DNA of 9,089 nt. Source: JAFARZ01 sp035651595 (GTDB lineage: Bacteria; Actinomycetota; Actinomycetes; Streptosporangiales; Streptosporangiaceae). The DNA lies in NCBI GenBank assembly GCA_035651595.1, contig DASRFJ010000280.1, forward strand, positions 1-9,089. The letters run 5' to 3'. Every line of letters begins with the position of its first letter. The stretch's first letter is position 1. A model generated the notes under the pieces. It was not told the origin of the DNA and made no database searches. It worked only from the letters and a program-made list of their open reading frames with translations. Made by a program: the position numbers and the translations under genes. Positions 5,787 to 9,089 of this stretch are shown here, piece by piece.

Positions 5787-7051
5787 AACGGGTCGGCGCA
5801 CTGGCCGAGCGTGACTTCAGGAATCTGTACTGTGCGCGCGCGTTCTCGCTGATCGGCGACGGTATCGTGCCGGTCGCGCTGGCGTTCGGCGTGTTGCAGA
5901 CGGAAAACTCCGCGACCGCACTCGGCGCCGTCCTCGCGGCCCGATCCCTCACGCTGGTGACCTTCCTGCTCATCGGCGGTGTCATCGCGGACCGGCTGCC
6001 GCGCCGGAGCCTGCTGATCGGCTCGGACCTGCTCCGCATGGTCGCGCAGGCGGCCACGGCCGCGATCCTCATCTCGCGTACCGCGACGGTGTGGGAGATC
6101 GCCGCGCTGGCGGTGGTCTACGGATTCGGCAACGCGTTCTTCCTGCCGACCTCGACGGGGATCATCCCGCAGACCGTCTCGCCGGGCCGCCTGCAGCAGG
6201 CCAACGCGCTCATCTCGCTCACGCAGAACTCCTGCACGATCGCCGGCCCGGTGCTCGCCAGCCTGATCATCGTCACGGCCGGCGCCGGCTGGGCGTTCGC
6301 CGTCGACGCCGTCACGTTCGGGATCAGCGCCTTCTTCATCGCCCGCCTGCCCTCGGTCCGCCAGGCCGCGCAGCCTGGCAGCCGGTTCTTCAGCGAGCTG
6401 CGCGAAGGGTGGCGGGCGTTCCGCAGCCGACGGTGGCTGCTGCTCGACGGCATGTTCTCGGCGCTCGGCGGCTTCGCGGTGATCGCCCCGTTCCTCACCC
6501 TCGGCCCCGTCGTGGCGAAGAACCATCTCCACGGATCGGTCTCCTGGGCCGCCATCGTCGCCGCGTTCGGCGCCGGCTCGGTGGTCGGCGGCATCGGATT
6601 GCTGCGCTCGGTTCCGTCACGGCCGCTGCTGGCCGCGATGATTCCGCCGGTGCTGCTCGCCGTGCCGACCGGCCTGCTCGCCATCCCCGCGCCGACCGCC
6701 GCCATCGCGGCGGGCGCCTTCGCCGGCGGATTCGGCCTCGCGATCTTCAACACGCTGTTCGAAACCACGGTTCAGCAGAACATCCCGCCCAGCCTGCTGT
6801 CCCGCGTGGCCGCCATCGACTGGATGCTGTCCGCGTCGCTGCTCCCCCTCGGCCAGGCCCTGGCCGGCCCGGTGTCGGCCGTCGTCGGGATCAGGGCCAT
6901 CTTCGTGTTCTCGGCCGCCTGGGTGGTCGTCGCCACCGTGGCGATCTTGTCGGTACGGGACATTCGTGAGTTCCGCGGCGCGGTCCCGGCCTCCGGTGAC
7001 GCCAAGCAAGATGCGCCGCTGGACGTTACGTCCGGTCCAGACTCATCGTGA
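5783..7051 (+). CDS. MFS exporter (MFS_3/EntS-like drug or siderophore exporter family)
   Basis: The product of about 422 residues is a 12-helix major facilitator inner-membrane protein of normal length. It starts in the typical manner of the MFS_3 group (ERDFRNLYCARAFSLIGDG), has the loop 2-3 signature IADRLPRR (about residues 68-75), the conserved PTSTGIIPQTV stretch after helix 4, and the late motif QQNIPPSLLSRV before helix 11. Members of this group use the proton gradient to export small molecules such as enterobactin and macrolides. As last gene of the operon it is the likely exporter or self-resistance protein for the cluster's product. ATG 5783 is preferred because it overlaps the preceding TGA (ATGA, translational coupling); ATG 5777, two codons earlier, is equally possible and neither has a clear Shine-Dalgarno sequence. 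The last 25 or so residues are hydrophilic and end in a 26 bp tail-to-tail overlap with the hydrolase gene on the other strand. Confidence 0.92.
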   Translation: MKRVGALAERDFRNLYCARAFSLIGDGIVPVALAFGVLQTENSATALGAVLAARSLTLVTFLLIGGVIADRLPRRSLLIGSDLLRMVAQAATAAILISRTATVWEIAALAVVYGFGNAFFLPTSTGIIPQTVSPGRLQQANALISLTQNSCTIAGPVLASLIIVTAGAGWAFAVDAVTFGISAFFIARLPSVRQAAQPGSRFFSELREGWRAFRSRRWLLLDGMFSALGGFAVIAPFLTLGPVVAKNHLHGSVSWAAIVAAFGAGSVVGGIGLLRSVPSRPLLAAMIPPVLLAVPTGLLAIPAPTAAIAAGAFAGGFGLAIFNTLFETTVQQNIPPSLLSRVAAIDWMLSASLLPLGQALAGPVSAVVGIRAIFVFSAAWVVVATVAILSVRDIREFRGAVPASGDAKQDAPLDVTSGPDSS

Positions 7052-7865
7052 TCCCGCGATACAGCCAGACGATATCCAAGACCTTGTGATAGTCGCTCTG
7101 CTCCGGATGGGCCGCCAGTTCGGCGCCCACGACGTCGGCGAATTCCGCCTCGCCGGCTCCGCCGCGGACCAGTGCGCTCCACGCGACCAGCCGCTGGCGC
7201 AGCCGCACCAGGTGGTCCGCGGGATCCGCCACGACGCCGAAGTGCGTCAGCGCCAGGCGCCGTGGTGCAGTTCTCTCCAGCTCGTCGATGCTCCGGTACC
7301 ACGCCGCCAGATCGAATTCCGGCGGCGATGTGGGCGGGCTCACGTACGTTGCGGGCGGAATGCGCACGCCGGCCGCGTCGCCCGCGAACAGCGTCCCGCC
7401 CTCGTCGAGATAGGCCACATGGTGGGCGCAATGACCCGGGGTGGGCACGCACTCAAGGCCGCATATCGTGCCCTCGGCCGGACGCAGGTTGGCTTCCGGA
7501 ACGCCGGTGACCTCTCCCCACAGGACGTCGAAACGGCTGCCGTAGATCCGTCGCGCACCGTTTTCGAGCGCCACCGGGTAGGCCAGATGTACCAGTCCGG
7601 CCTCCCCCACGTACACCCGCAGCTCAGGGTTTTCGCGCACGAGATAGCCGGCGGCGCCCGCGTGATCGAGGTGGATATGGGTCAGGAACAGATGCCGTAT
7701 GTCCGCCGGGCGCAGGCCGCGTGCCTTGAGCCCGGACTCGAGCGCACCGACCGTGGCAGTCGGGCCGCAGTCGATTAGAGCAGGGCCATCGCGGGTGTCG
7801 GTGACGTATGCCGCCACGGTCTGGGCGTAGCCGCAATGAAACAGGTCGATCGGCTCGACGTCCAT
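7026..7865 (-). CDS. Metallo-beta-lactamase-fold hydrolase
   Basis: The 279-residue product has every metal ligand of the MBL fold: THIHLDHAG (62-70, His63, His65, Asp67, His68), His145 in PTPGHCAHH, Asp163 in AGDAAG and His208 in THFG. It should be a soluble enzyme with a two-metal centre. The family hydrolyses thioesters, lactones, phosphodiesters and other substrates; the glyoxalase II-like motif order and length fit a thioester or ester hydrolase better than a true beta-lactamase, but the substrate is unknown. In a cluster with carrier proteins it could release or edit carrier-bound intermediates (inference). ATG 7865 is chosen because TGAGGA lies 7 bases upstream and homology begins at once (DLFHCGYAQT). 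The frame is open further upstream, but that part only mirrors the epoxide hydrolase gene. It is the second gene of a minus-strand pair, 14 bases after the epoxide hydrolase stop. Confidence 0.92.
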   Translation of the reverse strand: MDVEPIDLFHCGYAQTVAAYVTDTRDGPALIDCGPTATVGALESGLKARGLRPADIRHLFLTHIHLDHAGAAGYLVRENPELRVYVGEAGLVHLAYPVALENGARRIYGSRFDVLWGEVTGVPEANLRPAEGTICGLECVPTPGHCAHHVAYLDEGGTLFAGDAAGVRIPPATYVSPPTSPPEFDLAAWYRSIDELERTAPRRLALTHFGVVADPADHLVRLRQRLVAWSALVRGGAGEAEFADVVGAELAAHPEQSDYHKVLDIVWLYRGITMSLDRT

Positions 7866-7879
7866 GCGAGAATCCTCAG

Positions 7880-8845
7880 TTATAGGGACCCGATAAAGCG
7901 GATGAGCGTTTCGCTGACCTCCTCGGGGCGCTCCTGCTGAACCCAGTGGCCAGCGCCGGCCAGCACGATGTGCTCGCGCAGGTCGGTGAGCACGGCCGGC
8001 AGAGCGTCTGCGGGCATGAACTTCGCGACCAGGTCGTCCGAGCCGGTCAGGAACAGCGACGGGCAGTCGATGGTGCGCCCGGCGAGATGCTCGGTGAGTG
8101 CCCAGTTGCGGTCGATGTTCCGGTAGTAGTTCAGGCCGCCGGTGAAGCCGGTTTGCTCGAATGCCTGGACGAATACCGCGAGCTCTTCCTCTGCCATGAA
8201 CGGCCGGGGTGCGAACGGGCCGTCCGACCAGGCCGAGACGCGGATGTCGTCGGCGAGCAGGGTGCGGCGCACGTCGCGGTTCAGGACGGCCTCCGCGGTA
8301 CCTGGCTGCTGGAACCACACCATGTAGAAGTCATCGCCCAGCCGGTTGCGCAGGATCAGTATCGGCGGGACCGGTGGCCGCGGCGCGATCGGCACGCTCA
8401 GCCCGGCGACGGCCCGGACGCGTCCGGGATGGGCAAGCGCGAGCTGCCAGACCACGGCCGCGCCCCAGTCATGGCCCACGAAGACCGCTTGCTGCTCGCC
8501 GATGTCGTCCAGCAGGCCGATCAGGTCACCGGCGACCGTGAGGATGTCGTAGGCCTCCGGATCGGCCGGACGGGAGCTTCCGCCATAGCCGCGCATGTCC
8601 GGAGCCAGCACCCGGTACCCGGCCGCGGCCAGCGCGAAGACCTGGTGCCGCCACGAGAAGCCGAGTTCGGGAAAGCCATGGCACAGCACGACCGCGGGCC
8701 CCTCGCCGTACTCGGTGACGTTGAGCTCGATTCCATTGACCGCTACCCGCCTGGCTGGCAGCGCCGCCCAGTCTGAGACCTCTTTATATGGCATAACGAC
8801 AGTGGTATCTCCCGTCCTCGTGCCGCCTCCTCCAGTCTCGCTCAT
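7880..8845 (-). CDS. Epoxide hydrolase, alpha/beta-hydrolase fold (soluble EH type)
   Basis: The 321-residue product carries the full soluble epoxide hydrolase set: HGFPE (56-60, oxyanion hole), GHDWGAAV (124-131) with nucleophile Asp126, lid tyrosines Tyr174 (FYMVWFQQPG) and Tyr241 (YYRNIDRNW), charge-relay Asp271 (TGSDDLV) and His300 (GAGHWVQQERP). Aspartate rather than serine as nucleophile, together with both lid tyrosines, separates it from esterases and from dehalogenases. It should open an epoxide to a vicinal diol through an alkyl-enzyme ester. In this setting it could tailor the cluster's product or detoxify an epoxide; no epoxidase is visible in the window. ATG 8845 lacks a good Shine-Dalgarno sequence and gives a glycine-rich N-terminus (residues 1-17). 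ATG 8794 (Met18) lies nearer the start of family homology, but its GGAG is about 14 bases away, so the start is uncertain. It is probably cotranscribed with the MBL hydrolase. Confidence 0.92.
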   Translation of the reverse strand: MSETGGGGTRTGDTTVVMPYKEVSDWAALPARRVAVNGIELNVTEYGEGPAVVLCHGFPELGFSWRHQVFALAAAGYRVLAPDMRGYGGSSRPADPEAYDILTVAGDLIGLLDDIGEQQAVFVGHDWGAAVVWQLALAHPGRVRAVAGLSVPIAPRPPVPPILILRNRLGDDFYMVWFQQPGTAEAVLNRDVRRTLLADDIRVSAWSDGPFAPRPFMAEEELAVFVQAFEQTGFTGGLNYYRNIDRNWALTEHLAGRTIDCPSLFLTGSDDLVAKFMPADALPAVLTDLREHIVLAGAGHWVQQERPEEVSETLIRFIGSL

Positions 8846-9046
8846 CCAACCCGCGCTGTCGCCCCGCCGCGCCTGCCGGGTGCGCGCAGCCTGTGCCTGG
8901 AGTGCAGCGTGCGGCTACCGGGACAGGAGCCCACCCGCAATCCGTCAGCAACGTGGACGATTTGCCCTGACCCGAAAATAAGACGTAGCGGGGGCATGCG
9001 GCAGCACCCGGCGGAGCTTGCGGAGCCGGGTTCGGGGGCGGGCGGG
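8846..9046. other. Intergenic region upstream of the epoxide hydrolase
   Basis: About 200 bases without a gene I can support. The promoter of the epoxide hydrolase/MBL pair should lie here. The best hexamer pair I find on the minus strand, TTGCGG-N17-TAGCCG, is too poor to call. A T-rich patch on the minus strand (TCTTATTTTC, about 8974-8983) and a hairpin at 9006-9031 are the only notable structures. Confidence 0.5.
9006..9031 (-). terminator. Hairpin, possible terminator of an upstream minus-strand gene
   Basis: ACCCGGC (9006-9012) and GCCGGGT (9025-9031) form a perfect 7 bp stem with a 12-base loop. It lies 16 bases beyond the in-frame minus-strand stop at 9049-9047, as expected for a terminator. 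No U-tract follows directly, which is common in actinomycetes but weakens the call. The loop region also contains CGGAGC twice as a direct repeat. Confidence 0.35.
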
Positions 9047-9089
9047 TCAGCTCGGTGTGGTCTCCGGGCAGCTGGTCAGGTCCGGGACC
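9047..9089 (-). CDS. Possible 3' end of a minus-strand gene (edge fragment)
   Basis: Reading leftward from 9088, the last 13 codons before TGA (9049-9047) give VPDLTSCPETTPS, with actinomycete-like codons and a hairpin shortly after the stop. This looks like the tail of a protein whose body lies beyond the window. The fragment is too short to identify, and chance cannot be excluded. Confidence 0.25.
   Translation of the reverse strand, partial: VPDLTSCPETTPS

Noticed and set aside
5372..6532. Minus-strand open frame (386 codons) opposite the LanB end and the exporter
   Set aside because: It is a highly charged shadow frame rich in Arg, Glu and Asp without a domain; the plus-strand exporter with its transmembrane motifs explains the region.
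7866..8318. Upstream extension of the MBL hydrolase frame
   Set aside because: It lies in another frame of the epoxide hydrolase gene, is Arg- and Pro-rich, and ATG 7865 has a good Shine-Dalgarno sequence.
8880..8960. TTGCGG-N17-TAGCCG as a promoter of the epoxide hydrolase on the minus strand
   Set aside because: The spacing is right but both hexamers are poor; a match of this quality is expected by chance in GC-rich DNA.
8996..9089. Plus-strand ATG 8996 as the start of a gene running off the right edge
   Set aside because: There is no Shine-Dalgarno sequence at proper spacing, the short peptide has no recognisable features, and it would overlap the hairpin at 9006-9031.
1..9089. CRISPR arrays, tRNA or rRNA genes, insertion sequences and attachment sites
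   Set aside because: I found no regularly spaced repeats, no tRNA-like structure, no transposase and no terminal repeats in the window.

Overview
The window is GC-rich DNA with strongly G/C-ending codons, tightly packed genes and GTG starts, which points to an actinomycete (Streptomyces-like or a related filamentous actinobacterium; the genus cannot be read from the sequence). It looks like part of a specialised-metabolite gene cluster centred on nonribosomal peptide chemistry.

Layout. Positions 1-1518 (minus strand) hold the 5' part of a nonribosomal peptide synthetase: a complete condensation domain and the first residues of an adenylation domain, cut off by the window edge. Positions 1519-1876 are a divergent intergenic region, poorer in GC, with a good minus-strand promoter candidate (TTGACA-N17-TAGAGA), an imperfect inverted repeat and three GTTAAA elements. 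Positions 1877-7051 (plus strand) are a four-gene, overlapping, translationally coupled operon: a class III PLP aminotransferase, a stand-alone peptidyl carrier protein, a short LanB-type (lantibiotic dehydratase N-terminal) protein that lacks the elimination domain, and an MFS exporter. Positions 7026-8845 (minus strand) are a two-gene unit, an epoxide hydrolase followed by a metallo-beta-lactamase-fold hydrolase, whose 3' end overlaps the exporter gene tail to tail by 26 bp. Positions 8846-9089 are mostly noncoding, with a possible 3' end of a further minus-strand gene at the edge and a hairpin just beyond its stop.

How it may work. The striking combination is the aminotransferase, carrier protein and LanB-like enzyme read as one unit next to an NRPS. 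LanB glutamylation-type domains use aminoacyl-tRNA, and short forms without the elimination domain include the PEARLs, which add amino acids to peptides from tRNA. No adenylation domain for the free carrier protein lies in the window, and the NRPS begins directly with a condensation domain, so it needs a donor in trans. A testable model is that the carrier protein bears an amino acid or starter unit modified by the aminotransferase and aminoacylated from tRNA by the LanB-like protein, then feeds the NRPS; the MFS protein exports the product, and the two hydrolases tailor, proofread or detoxify. The enzyme families are well supported by sequence motifs; their joint pathway is inference.

Two base-composition boundaries, one inside the NRPS condensation domain (near 275) and one inside the aminotransferase gene (roughly 2200-2450), suggest a mosaic history.
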